Shown here: one piece after another, positions 1 through 6,163 of the stretch
Layout of the letters: the number at the start of each line of letters is the position of its first letter
Position numbering within the stretch: the stretch's first letter is position 1
From: an uncultured Flammeovirgaceae bacterium
GTDB lineage: Bacteria; Bacteroidota; Bacteroidia; Cytophagales; Cyclobacteriaceae
Reading direction: 5' to 3'
DNA length: 6,834 bases
NCBI GenBank assembly: GCA_937138955.1
Contig: CAKZPJ010000690.1
Coordinates: forward strand, 1-6,834
Position numbers and translations under genes: made by a program
The notes under the pieces: generated by a model
Database searches by the model: none
What the model saw: the letters and a program-made list of their open reading frames with translations, nothing else
Told to the model about the DNA's origin: nothing

Positions 1-607
1 AAAAGTGAAGGCGGAGTACGATGGCTGCGAGCGGACTAAAGTAGGCACTAACTTCGGCTCGGAAGCTCACCTTAAGTGGTTTCAGGATGAGATGCTAGCC
101 GCCAAAGATTCGGGCCAGGTGGTGGTATGGCTATCGGGCATCCCGTATATCAACCACGAAGGCGGGCCAAACTACGATTGCGATGAAGACGATGACTGGG
201 GCGGCTTTCCTGAAGAGCGGCAAGCGATTGCTAATTTCGTAAAAGAACATCAGATTCCGATTAGTATTATTGCTGGCGATGCTCATATGGTGGCAATGGA
301 CGACGGTTCCAACAGTGATTATGCCGAGGGCGGAGGAGCACCCATCCCTGTATTCCACGCGGCACCGATTGACCGCTATGGTTCTTATAAAGGAGGGCCA
401 TATTCTAAGGGATACCGATCAAGCAGTGGTCAGTACGGCACCATTGAAGTAGAAGACGATGGCGGAGATGAAATATGCCTTACTTGGACAGCAAAAGATG
501 AGAACGGCAATGTAGTTCAAAGTAATACGGACCAAGAGCTTCGCTATCAATTTTGCCTACCAGTTTCCTCAGATAGTATTCCCACCCAAACGAGCGTCAG
601 TCTGTAA
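1..607 (+). CDS. PhoD-like alkaline phosphatase, C-terminal part (5' end outside window)
   Basis: This is the C-terminal ~200 residues of a PhoD-type metallophosphoesterase, a family that hydrolyses phosphomono- or diesters, usually outside the cytoplasm. The frame is open to the left edge, so the GTG at 5 is probably an internal valine and the true start lies upstream. Counting from that codon, the fragment shows the family layout: a segment leading into VVVWLSGIPYI (39-49), a tryptophan and Asp/Glu-rich stretch ending in W65, the helix containing EER (70-72), and the metal-site motif GDAHMVAMDDG (91-101), whose His94 should be a metal ligand. The motif PVFHAAPIDR (115-124) follows, then a beta-rich tail. 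Four cysteines (C8, C59, C158, C184) suit an exported, disulfide-bonded protein, but the signal peptide is not visible. Family assignment is confident. Substrate and catalytic completeness cannot be judged, because the N-terminal metal ligands are missing from the window. Confidence 0.82.
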   Translation, partial: KVKAEYDGCERTKVGTNFGSEAHLKWFQDEMLAAKDSGQVVVWLSGIPYINHEGGPNYDCDEDDDWGGFPEERQAIANFVKEHQIPISIIAGDAHMVAMDDGSNSDYAEGGGAPIPVFHAAPIDRYGSYKGGPYSKGYRSSSGQYGTIEVEDDGGDEICLTWTAKDENGNVVQSNTDQELRYQFCLPVSSDSIPTQTSVSL

Positions 608-656
608 TCTATTCTATTTAGCGCTGTTCGGTAGGTCAATCCTAGAAGTATGGGCA

Positions 657-679
657 CAATATATTCTTAAATATTATTG
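657..679 (+). terminator. Weak AT-rich stem-loop downstream of the PhoD-like gene
   Basis: CAATATATT (657-665) can pair with the segment 670-679 if T674 is bulged, leaving a four-base loop (CTTA). It begins 50 bases after the phosphatase stop. The stem is almost entirely A-T and no U-tract follows, so it is at best a weak terminator candidate and may be chance in an AT-rich spacer. Confidence 0.18.
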
Positions 680-718
680 GCACCGTAGCAAACTTAAAGA
701 GCAGAATGTAGTATATAG

Positions 719-737
719 AATTGTTGTTATTACAATT
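719..737. promoter_or_regulatory. Small inverted repeat just upstream of the OYE gene
   Basis: AATTGT (719-724) and ACAATT (732-737) form a perfect 6-bp inverted repeat around a 7-base spacer, ending 21 bases before the OYE start codon. The position suits an operator for a dimeric regulator or a 5'UTR hairpin. OYE-family genes are often controlled by local repressors (for example NemR in enterobacteria), but no regulator gene is visible here and the repeat is short and AT-rich. I found no clear TAnnTTTG -7 element in the 608-758 spacer. The nearest is TATTATTG at 672-679, with one mismatch and no TTG at a suitable distance. Confidence 0.25.
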
Positions 738-758
738 ATTTTTAAACGATACTATATT

Positions 759-1847
759 ATGCTTTTTGAATCTTTTAAATTAGGGGCAATCACATTACAA
801 AACCGAGTGGCGATGGCTCCAATGACCCGCTCGCGGGCTACCAATAACATTCCCAACGACTTGATGGCTGAATACTACGGACAGCGGAGCGGAGCCGGAC
901 TCATTATTACTGAGGGAACAGCTCCATCTCCTAACGCTTTAGGCTATCCTAGAATACCGGGTGCGTTCTCTGATGAGCAAACCCGAGGGTGGAAGAAATC
1001 GGCTGAAGCAGCACATCAGGGCGGAGCGAAAATCTTTATGCAGCTAATGCATACCGGACGAGTAGGTCACCCGTACAACCTACCCGAAGGAGCTGAAGTA
1101 GTTGGTACTACCACAACTCCGGTGCAGGGAGAAATGTATACTGATGAAGCAGGGCCTCAATCTTATCCCGCCGCTCGACTAATGAGCGAAGCCGATATTC
1201 AAGAAGCCGTTCAGTCGTATGTGACTAGTGCTAAGAATGCCATTGAAGCTGGTTTTGACGGTGTGGAATTACACGGAGCTAACGGTTACTTAATTGAGCA
1301 GTTTCTGAACCCAAATGTGAATAGCTTAGATAATGACTACAACGGTTCGCACGAAGCTCGTTCCAAATTTGCTCTTGAAGTAGCCCAGGCGGTGATTAAC
1401 GCGATTGGTACGGAACGAACGGGTATTCGGCTATCTCCCTATGGTGCTTTTAACGATACCGGAGCCTTTGAAGGAATAGAAGAAGCTTATGAATATCTAG
1501 CGAAAGAGCTAGGTAAGCTAAATGTAGCTTACATTCATATTGTAGATCATTCAGCAATGGGTGCGCCCGAAGTACCTCGCTCTATTAAAGAGAAAATTCG
1601 CGATTCCTTTGGAAGCACTATTATTATTAGTGGTGGCTACGATAAAGAACGAGCCGAGCAGGATTTGGCTGATGGCTTAGGCCATTTGGTGGCTTTTGGT
1701 CGTCCGTTTATTGCTAACCCTGATCTAGTTCACCGAATGAAAGAAGGCGCGGAACTACAAGACCCTAATCAGGACACATTCTATACGCCAGGTGAAGAAG
1801 GTTATACTGACTACCCAACATTAAAAGAGGCCGAGGCAACGAAGTAA
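759..1847 (+). CDS. Old Yellow Enzyme family NAD(P)H:flavin oxidoreductase (ene-reductase, NemA-like)
   Basis: This is a cytoplasmic FMN-dependent TIM-barrel enzyme that reduces activated C=C bonds of electrophiles such as enals, enones and maleimides with NAD(P)H. Members also act on nitro compounds and nitrate esters. The 362-residue length is normal for the classical OYE group. Visible motifs are LQNRVAMAPMTRSR (13-26), with T23 at the flavin O4 position; QLMHTGR (95-101), with the flavin-binding Gln95; HGANGYLIEQFLNP (172-185), giving the substrate-binding pair His172/Asn175 and proton donor Tyr177; IRLSPYG (223-229), with Arg224; and the phosphate-binding parts SGGY (291-294) and GRPFIANPDL (314-323). 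The His/Asn pair resembles yeast OYE1 rather than the His/His pair of PETN reductase. The ATG at 759 places the conserved LFESFKLG at the N-terminus, so the start is secure. There is no Shine-Dalgarno sequence. The gene stands alone on its strand, 151 bases after the phosphatase. Physiological substrate is unknown. Confidence 0.95.
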   Translation: MLFESFKLGAITLQNRVAMAPMTRSRATNNIPNDLMAEYYGQRSGAGLIITEGTAPSPNALGYPRIPGAFSDEQTRGWKKSAEAAHQGGAKIFMQLMHTGRVGHPYNLPEGAEVVGTTTTPVQGEMYTDEAGPQSYPAARLMSEADIQEAVQSYVTSAKNAIEAGFDGVELHGANGYLIEQFLNPNVNSLDNDYNGSHEARSKFALEVAQAVINAIGTERTGIRLSPYGAFNDTGAFEGIEEAYEYLAKELGKLNVAYIHIVDHSAMGAPEVPRSIKEKIRDSFGSTIIISGGYDKERAEQDLADGLGHLVAFGRPFIANPDLVHRMKEGAELQDPNQDTFYTPGEEGYTDYPTLKEAEATK

Positions 1848-1857
1848 TTATCATCAT

Positions 1858-1885
1858 GTAGCCCCATAATTAATCACGGGGCTAC
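1858..1885. terminator. Perfect 8-bp stem-loop between convergent genes, possible bidirectional terminator
   Basis: GTAGCCCC (1858-1865) pairs perfectly with GGGGCTAC (1878-1885) around a 12-base AT-rich loop. It starts 10 bases after the OYE stop codon. It also overlaps the end of the opposite-strand gene: that gene's TAG (1884-1882) lies inside the right arm. Its location suits termination of both transcripts. Neither side has a clear run of U, so it is not a textbook intrinsic terminator and could instead act as a 3'-end stabilising structure. Confidence 0.5.
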
Positions 1886-2829
1886 TGATAAACCACAATT
1901 GTATTTTCCGAATTAATGCTATAAGGCGTTGTCAGAATACGCATCTTCTTTATCTCAGGCTGCCAGTCTGTGCCGGCTCCCCATAAGAAGCTAGTTTGAG
2001 CTTGCTTCGGAAAGGTGCGACTTACTACTTTGACCAGTTCAAATGTTGGCTCTAAGCTAAGCGTAAAAACATCAGCCACATTTTTCTCCTGCTCATTAAT
2101 ACCTAAACCTACCAGATAAAGCGAGCCTTCCGAGTTGAACAGATTGATGTTCTGGTAAGGATACCAAGCTTTATCTACCCAACCATCGCGTGGATGATCT
2201 TTCAGAGTAATTGATTGGGTTAGCACAAATGAGGCTTCATTATTCTCAATACTATCAACTGAAATTTGGTAAAGATCCAGATGGCGCGTGTCCCAATCGC
2301 CTACTAGTAAAAGATACTGTTCCTGATACTTGGCAATAGCTACGCAACCAGCGGTAGCTCTTTTTGCTTTTCCTTTTCGCTGAACCACTTGTATCAATTG
2401 GTTCGATAGATTTGCTGGATCAGAATAATCGTAAATCAGCACCCTTGATACATCTTTGGTCTCATTATTTTCCACCCCAATTGCCAGCAACCCATTATTG
2501 ACCTGAAAGCCACCGGCATGTTTGTAGGGGCGAGGCAACAGCGTATCGATACGAACGACTTTATTATTAGCCACGGTAGCATAGTAAGAAGCCGTACTGG
2601 AACTACCCGACAGCAGGAAATAATCACCTACCTGCTGAATACCCTGAATATGCCCACCTTGCGTATTAACAGTAAGTGAATTCTCAAAAGTAAGCTGCTT
2701 TGGAGAGTCCGTAATTTCTTCGAAAGCCTGAACAAAACTACTCTGAGCCAATACAGGGATTGCTGAGAAAACGAACGAGCCAATTAAAAAGAATCGTTTC
2801 ACATAGTTATTATCAGTTAATAATTTCAC
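1882..2829 (-). CDS. Secreted protein of unknown function, beta-propeller-like
   Basis: I do not recognise a named family. The N-terminus has a charged region (K11-R12), a hydrophobic core FFLIGSFVFSAIPVLA and a likely signal peptidase I site after Ala28 (VLA|QS), so the product is probably periplasmic or extracellular. The mature ~287 residues contain repeated strand-rich units that look like propeller blades: GGHIQGIQQVGDYFLLSGSS (58-77), HAGGFQVNNGLLAIGVEN (104-121), AGCVAIAKYQEQYLLLVGD (160-178) and INLFNSEGSLYLVGLG (228-243). There is no C-terminal sorting domain, lipobox Cys or visible catalytic motif. The reading frame used begins with GTG at 2829. A second GTG at 2802 would give MKRFFLIG..., a more typical signal-peptide start; no ATG is available upstream in frame. 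The gene follows the phosphoesterase by 17 bases, so co-transcription is likely. Its role is unknown. Confidence 0.8.
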   Translation of the reverse strand: MKLLTDNNYVKRFFLIGSFVFSAIPVLAQSSFVQAFEEITDSPKQLTFENSLTVNTQGGHIQGIQQVGDYFLLSGSSSTASYYATVANNKVVRIDTLLPRPYKHAGGFQVNNGLLAIGVENNETKDVSRVLIYDYSDPANLSNQLIQVVQRKGKAKRATAGCVAIAKYQEQYLLLVGDWDTRHLDLYQISVDSIENNEASFVLTQSITLKDHPRDGWVDKAWYPYQNINLFNSEGSLYLVGLGINEQEKNVADVFTLSLEPTFELVKVVSRTFPKQAQTSFLWGAGTDWQPEIKKMRILTTPYSINSENTIVVYQ

Positions 2830-2846
2830 TCTTTCGTGAATTTGTA

Positions 2847-3530
2847 CTACTCGTCAATATTTTTTTGAAAGACTAATTCGCGGGAAGTAAGTTCGAGAGC
2901 GCATAAGTGATGCATATTATCGCGGGGGTAAACGCAGCCACAATCAATATCTACAATAGGGTTCCGGTCAATTCGCTCTACATTCTGCGCTACCAACTGC
3001 TTAGGCTGAGGAGTATGCCCGTGAACAACAACGCGTCCATTGAGCCAAGCGTGGTTTATATGGGTTTGTCCGCGGATCCAGAGCATCGCCTCTTGATCTT
3101 GTAGCGGATCGGCCACCGAAAAATTCAATCCGGCATGCACCAAAATATAGTTATCTACCTCAAAGTAGTGATTCATATCAGCGATAAACTCAATATAGTG
3201 CTCGTCGATTTCATGGGGCTTTACCGCGCGAAAGCTACGAAGAGTTTCGCCTCCTCCAATGTGCTTCTTCCAATGGCGTGCTTCCTTGGTTCCAGGATTA
3301 CGCACCGCGTGTAACATCATAATCTCGTGGTTACCCAACAGACAGTGTACTTTGTGCCTCGATTGGCTAAGCTGCATAATTAAGTCTAACACGCCTTTAC
3401 TGTCCGGCCCTCGGTCTACGTAATCGCCCAGCAGATAAAGAGCATCACTACGGTTGAAACCAATACGCTGTAGCAGTGCTTCAAAGGTGTTGGCACAGCC
3501 GTGAATGTCGGTGATTACCCATTGCTTCAT
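2847..3530 (-). CDS. PPP-family metallophosphoesterase (serine/threonine phosphatase or Ap4A hydrolase-like)
   Basis: This is a complete 227-residue cytoplasmic phosphoesterase with a two-metal centre. Every signature of the PPP group is present in order: DIHG (8-11), GDYVDRG (35-41), GNHE (66-69), HAGL (132-135) and HGHTP (170-174), followed by DIDCGC (194-199). The size matches bacterial PrpA/PrpB and lambda-type phosphatases. These can dephosphorylate phosphoproteins or hydrolyse dinucleoside polyphosphates, and sequence alone does not tell which. The ATG at 3530 sits directly before MKQWVITDIHG, the expected family N-terminus, so the start is secure. It is the first gene of a probable two-gene unit with the secreted protein downstream. 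A -7-like TACCTTTA (minus strand, 3575-3568; one mismatch to TAnnTTTG) lies 37 bases upstream but lacks a matching -33 TTG, so the promoter is only a guess. Confidence 0.92.
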   Translation of the reverse strand: MKQWVITDIHGCANTFEALLQRIGFNRSDALYLLGDYVDRGPDSKGVLDLIMQLSQSRHKVHCLLGNHEIMMLHAVRNPGTKEARHWKKHIGGGETLRSFRAVKPHEIDEHYIEFIADMNHYFEVDNYILVHAGLNFSVADPLQDQEAMLWIRGQTHINHAWLNGRVVVHGHTPQPKQLVAQNVERIDRNPIVDIDCGCVYPRDNMHHLCALELTSRELVFQKNIDE

Positions 3531-3765
3531 ATGAAATCTTACGCCTTGCTTAATTGTAATTTACTTCTAAAGGTAAAAGTTTTCCTTTTGATATTATTAT
3601 AAGTAGGTAGGTTCTTCCCACCTTGCGTTGATCAAAGTGAAAGTAACAGAACATTAAGGCTGGCTAAATATCTTTAGTTCCGCTTGCTTTTGTAGCTATC
3701 GGGAATCTACTGAACGTTCTAAGCTATTAAGTTGAGCAACTTTCACTAAATAACTATCTTCCCCA
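3531..3765. other. Divergent intergenic spacer between phosphoesterase and sialidase genes
   Basis: This 235-base AT-rich spacer must hold the promoters of both flanking genes. Near matches to the Bacteroidota -7 element TAnnTTTG are TATCTTTA (3669-3676) and TGCTTTTG (3685-3692) on the plus strand and TACCTTTA (3575-3568) on the minus strand. Each has one mismatch and none has a well-spaced -33 TTG. An 8-bp palindrome TTGATCAA lies at 3628-3635 and could be a regulator half-site or chance. I see no ORF, RNA gene or convincing riboswitch. Confidence 0.3.
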
Positions 3766-5016
3766 ATGAAACACCTCCTACTATTCCTACTGCTTTCTAG
3801 TATTACCCTTTCTATACAAGCTCAAAACCCGACCGACTCAATTATTTTCACCGACTTATTTACAGCGGGCACAGACGGTTACCGTACCTATCGAATTCCA
3901 GGAATTGTTAGCACCGCTCAAGGAAATCTACTTGCCTGGTGCGAAGCCCGTCGCGACCAAAGTGATTGGGCTGACATTGATATTATGCTACGAAGAAGTA
4001 CTGACAGTGGGCTTAGTTGGAGTAGTTCAACTGTATTGGTAGATGTATCTGAAGCATTGGCTCAAGAAATTGCTTCCGACCCAAACGCGGTGAACGACCA
4101 CGGTTCAGCCGGAAATACGGCTAATAACCCAGTAATGATTGCCGATGCTAATGGCGACATACATTTCCTGTACTGTGTAGCTTACCAACGAGCTTATTAC
4201 ATGGTTAGTCATGACGACGGGCAGACGTTTTCCGAGCCTACTGAAATTACGACAGCGTTTGAAGGCTTTCGTAATGAATATCCCTGGAAGGTACTGGCAA
4301 CCGGGCCAGGACACGGTATACAATTGAAAAACGGTCGGTTGCTGGTTCCGGTATGGCTATCTACTGCCGATAGCGGAAACGCTCATCGGCCATCGGTAGT
4401 AGCTACTATTTATTCAGACGACCATGGTGAGACCTGGCAAGCCGGTGACATCGCAATTCGCTATCTCTACCCTTATCAGTACGAAGATCGAGCCCAACCC
4501 CAGGCTTTCGTTAATCCTAGTGAAACAGTGGCAGTAGAGTTGGCTGATGGAAGCGTGATGCTCAATTCTCGCAGCGAGTCGCCTGAACACCTGCGAGTGG
4601 TTACTTATAGTGCCGATGGAGCTACTCAGTGGGCTTCGCCAAAATTTGATACCGCTCTTTATGATCCGGTTTGCTTAGCCAGTCTTATTCAAGGTAAATC
4701 ATCGAATAATAAGGACTACTTACTGTTCGTCAATCCCGACTCTCGCCCGGATTATTCTACGCATAATCCCAGACTGAATGCCCGACGAAACCTCACTGCT
4801 AAACTTAGCTACGATGAAGGAAAAACCTGGTCGGTAGAGCGAGTCATTGAGCCAACGCTGGCCGCCTATTCGGATATTGCAGTGGGCTCGGACAATGAGA
4901 TTCATGTGCTTTTTGAGCGGGGCGATGCTGAAGGAAAACAGTACGCTTTTCTGACATTAGCTACCTTCTCAATTGAATGGTTAGTAAACGGTCAATCTAA
5001 TGCAACGACTAAGTAG
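3766..5016 (+). CDS. Secreted exo-alpha-sialidase (neuraminidase), GH33
   Basis: This enzyme releases terminal sialic acids from glycoconjugates by a retaining mechanism with a tyrosine nucleophile. Residues 1-19 form a signal peptide (MKHLLLFLLL core, cut after IQA), so it acts in the periplasm or outside. The 416 residues match a single catalytic six-bladed propeller with no lectin domain or C-terminal sorting domain. Asp boxes are STDSGLSW (78-85), SHDDGQTF (148-155, with Phe for Trp), SDDHGETW (217-224) and SYDEGKTW (348-355). Placing the RIP motif (R43-P45) and the other motifs against my recollection of Micromonospora viridifaciens sialidase gives a full active site: arginines R43, R269 and R340, acid/base D67, nucleophile Y368 and its partner E253, with matching spacing. 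Another family hallmark is GHGIQLKNGRLLVPVW (182-197). No nan catabolic or SusC/D genes adjoin it here. Its last 8 bases overlap the opposite-strand gene. Confidence 0.94.
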   Translation: MKHLLLFLLLSSITLSIQAQNPTDSIIFTDLFTAGTDGYRTYRIPGIVSTAQGNLLAWCEARRDQSDWADIDIMLRRSTDSGLSWSSSTVLVDVSEALAQEIASDPNAVNDHGSAGNTANNPVMIADANGDIHFLYCVAYQRAYYMVSHDDGQTFSEPTEITTAFEGFRNEYPWKVLATGPGHGIQLKNGRLLVPVWLSTADSGNAHRPSVVATIYSDDHGETWQAGDIAIRYLYPYQYEDRAQPQAFVNPSETVAVELADGSVMLNSRSESPEHLRVVTYSADGATQWASPKFDTALYDPVCLASLIQGKSSNNKDYLLFVNPDSRPDYSTHNPRLNARRNLTAKLSYDEGKTWSVERVIEPTLAAYSDIAVGSDNEIHVLFERGDAEGKQYAFLTLATFSIEWLVNGQSNATTK

Positions 5017-5446
5017 AAAATATCTTTTTATAAGCCGGTTTGCGGTAAAGAAACTGTAGCCCCAACACAGGGTAGAGCAGAAAGTCCATTAACCAGAAAG
5101 GCGAGCGAAAGTGAATGTCATCTACAATCTGGCTACCCGAACCTTGCTTAAGTACCCGATGGTGGTGCTTCCAGTACTTCAGAAAGAAGGGCAGCTTTAC
5201 GCCCTCATCAATAAAGTACCATTCCTGCTCGGCCTGCCCGTCTTCAGTAATCAGGCTACGCCAGGTTTGGCGAAACAAGATAAAGTTGAGCTCCAGTTCT
5301 ACAATATCCCCTTTGCTCGATCCATCGAAACGCTTAAGTTGTACCGGCGGAAAAGGAGGGTTGAGTTTTAAAAATAAATCTTCAGTGAAACCTCGCTTCA
5401 CCGATTGATAATCCTGCTTTACAGAAGTACGAATAGTCAGTCGCAT
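5009..5446 (-). CDS. SRPBCC (START/Bet v1-like) fold protein
   Basis: This small 145-residue cytoplasmic protein resembles a Bacteroidota branch of the SRPBCC ligand-binding superfamily, often annotated as cyclase/dehydrase-like or ligand-binding. Supporting landmarks are the N-terminal strand MRLTIRTSV, the loop PPFPPVQLKRFDG (30-42), the strand GDIVELELNFILF (46-58), the segment FLKYWKHHHRV (88-98) and DDIHF (109-113). A hydrophobic C-terminal helix PFWLMDFLLYPVLGLQFLYR (116-135) would close the cavity. No catalytic residues are evident and the ligand is unknown. The ATG at 5446 is the first in frame that starts the fold. The gene is divergent from the FMN reductase gene, 74 bases away. Its stop (5011-5009) lies inside the end of the sialidase gene, an 8-base tail-to-tail overlap. 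The assignment rests on motif recall, so the fold is moderately certain and the function is open. Confidence 0.72.
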   Translation of the reverse strand: MRLTIRTSVKQDYQSVKRGFTEDLFLKLNPPFPPVQLKRFDGSSKGDIVELELNFILFRQTWRSLITEDGQAEQEWYFIDEGVKLPFFLKYWKHHHRVLKQGSGSQIVDDIHFRSPFWLMDFLLYPVLGLQFLYRKPAYKKIFST

Positions 5447-5447
5447 A

Positions 5448-5482
5448 TTTGAGATAACTTCGTCTACCTGTGGATAGTTTAG
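5448..5482 (+). promoter_or_regulatory. Weak candidate promoter for the FMN reductase gene
   Basis: TTTG (5448-5451) and TAGTTTAG (5475-5482) resemble the Bacteroidota -33 and -7 elements. The -7 box has one mismatch to TAnnTTTG. The 23-base gap is at the long end of what is expected. The elements lie in the 74-base divergent spacer, with the -7 box ending 38 bases before the start codon. This is pattern matching only. Confidence 0.25.
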
Positions 5483-5520
5483 AAGCCGAACATCCTTTGT
5501 AGAAAGATCGTTGTGAGGGT

Positions 5521-6066
5521 ATGACTATTGTTATTGTTGGAACTAATCGGCGCGATGCCAACTCCCGAACCATTGCCACGTACTACCAACGTTTGCTAAA
5601 AGAGCGAGGAGAAGCCAGCCAAATCTTAGATTTAATAGACCTTCCGGCGGATTTTCTAGCTACTGCCTTGTACGAGAATAATGGGCAGAATGAGGAATTC
5701 AACGCCTTTCGGCAGGTATTGAAAGAAAATGATCGCTTTGTGTTTATTGTGCCGGAATATAACGGCTCATTTCCTGGAGTGCTTAAAGCCTTTATCGATG
5801 GGCTAGATTATCCCAGTAGTTTAGCCGGAAAGAAAGCAGGCTTAGTAGGAGTTGCGGCTGGAATGCACGGCGGCAATCTGGCTCTCAGTCACTTAACTGA
5901 TGTATTGCATTATCTGGGAATGCAAGTATTGCCTGTAAAGCCAACCCTAGCATTTATTCATAGCCACCTTTCCAACGAAGAAATTACGAGCTCCGTTTAC
6001 CAGCAACTACTAGAGCTGCAAGCTGAGAAATTGATTTCTAAAGAAACTAGCGACACCCTTCGGTGA
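5521..6066 (+). CDS. NADPH-dependent FMN reductase family flavoprotein
   Basis: This 181-residue cytoplasmic flavodoxin-fold enzyme belongs to the NADPH-dependent FMN reductase family (chromate/quinone/azo reductase types), which moves electrons from NAD(P)H through FMN to quinones, azo compounds or metals. Visible features are the first strand and FMN phosphate loop IVIVGTNRRDANSRT (3-17), the family signature PEYNGSFPGVLKAFIDGL (78-95) that lines the flavin, and GMHGGN (114-119) after the fourth strand. The length is typical. The ATG at 5521 sits immediately before the first beta strand, so the start is sound; no Shine-Dalgarno sequence is seen. It is divergent from the SRPBCC gene and followed 97 bases later by the MBL hydrolase gene, which has its own -7-like element, so it is probably monocistronic. 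The physiological acceptor cannot be read from sequence. Confidence 0.92.
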   Translation: MTIVIVGTNRRDANSRTIATYYQRLLKERGEASQILDLIDLPADFLATALYENNGQNEEFNAFRQVLKENDRFVFIVPEYNGSFPGVLKAFIDGLDYPSSLAGKKAGLVGVAAGMHGGNLALSHLTDVLHYLGMQVLPVKPTLAFIHSHLSNEEITSSVYQQLLELQAEKLISKETSDTLR

Positions 6067-6115
6067 AACTGCCTATTACTCTTGTCAGGATGAAATAAGC
6101 ACCCTTTGCTTTCAA

Positions 6116-6123
6116 TATTTTTG
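6116..6123 (+). promoter_or_regulatory. Bacteroidota-type -7 promoter element upstream of the MBL hydrolase gene
   Basis: TATTTTTG exactly matches the Bacteroidota -7 consensus TAnnTTTG and ends 40 bases before the MBL start codon, a plausible distance for a short 5'UTR. A TTG at the expected -33 spacing is not evident: TTG at 6082-6084 is too far and TTTG at 6105-6108 too near. An AT-rich spacer can produce such a match by chance. Confidence 0.4.
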
Positions 6124-6163
6124 ACCCCACTTCGTCAGTTAACTTATACTCAGCTTTTTAGCT

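Noticed and set aside
131..358. Minus-strand 75-codon frame opposite the phosphatase fragment
   Set aside because: It is antisense to the GDAHM metal-site region of the real gene and has no independent support.
2436..2627. Minus-strand 63-codon frame inside the secreted protein gene
   Set aside because: It is a shifted-frame shadow lying fully inside a longer gene with a signal peptide and repeat units.
2907..3104. Plus-strand 65-codon frame opposite the phosphoesterase
   Set aside because: It is antisense to the conserved HGHTP and HAGL region and has no independent evidence.
3605..3623. Possible hairpin AGGTAGG / CCCACCT with 5-base loop in the divergent spacer
   Set aside because: The stem has an internal A-C mismatch and only 7 positions, so it is likely chance; no U-tract or regulatory context supports it.
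4105..4323. Minus-strand 72-codon frame inside the sialidase gene
   Set aside because: It is antisense to a region coding for conserved sialidase sequence and has no recognisable protein features.
5111..5408. Two plus-strand open frames (5111-5371 and 5115-5408) opposite the SRPBCC gene
   Set aside because: They are antisense to a frame with clear family-like motifs, and their translations show no domain-like pattern or start context.
5382..5579. Minus-strand 65-codon frame spanning the spacer before the FMN reductase
   Set aside because: It overlaps the starts of two well-supported divergent genes and shows no family signal.
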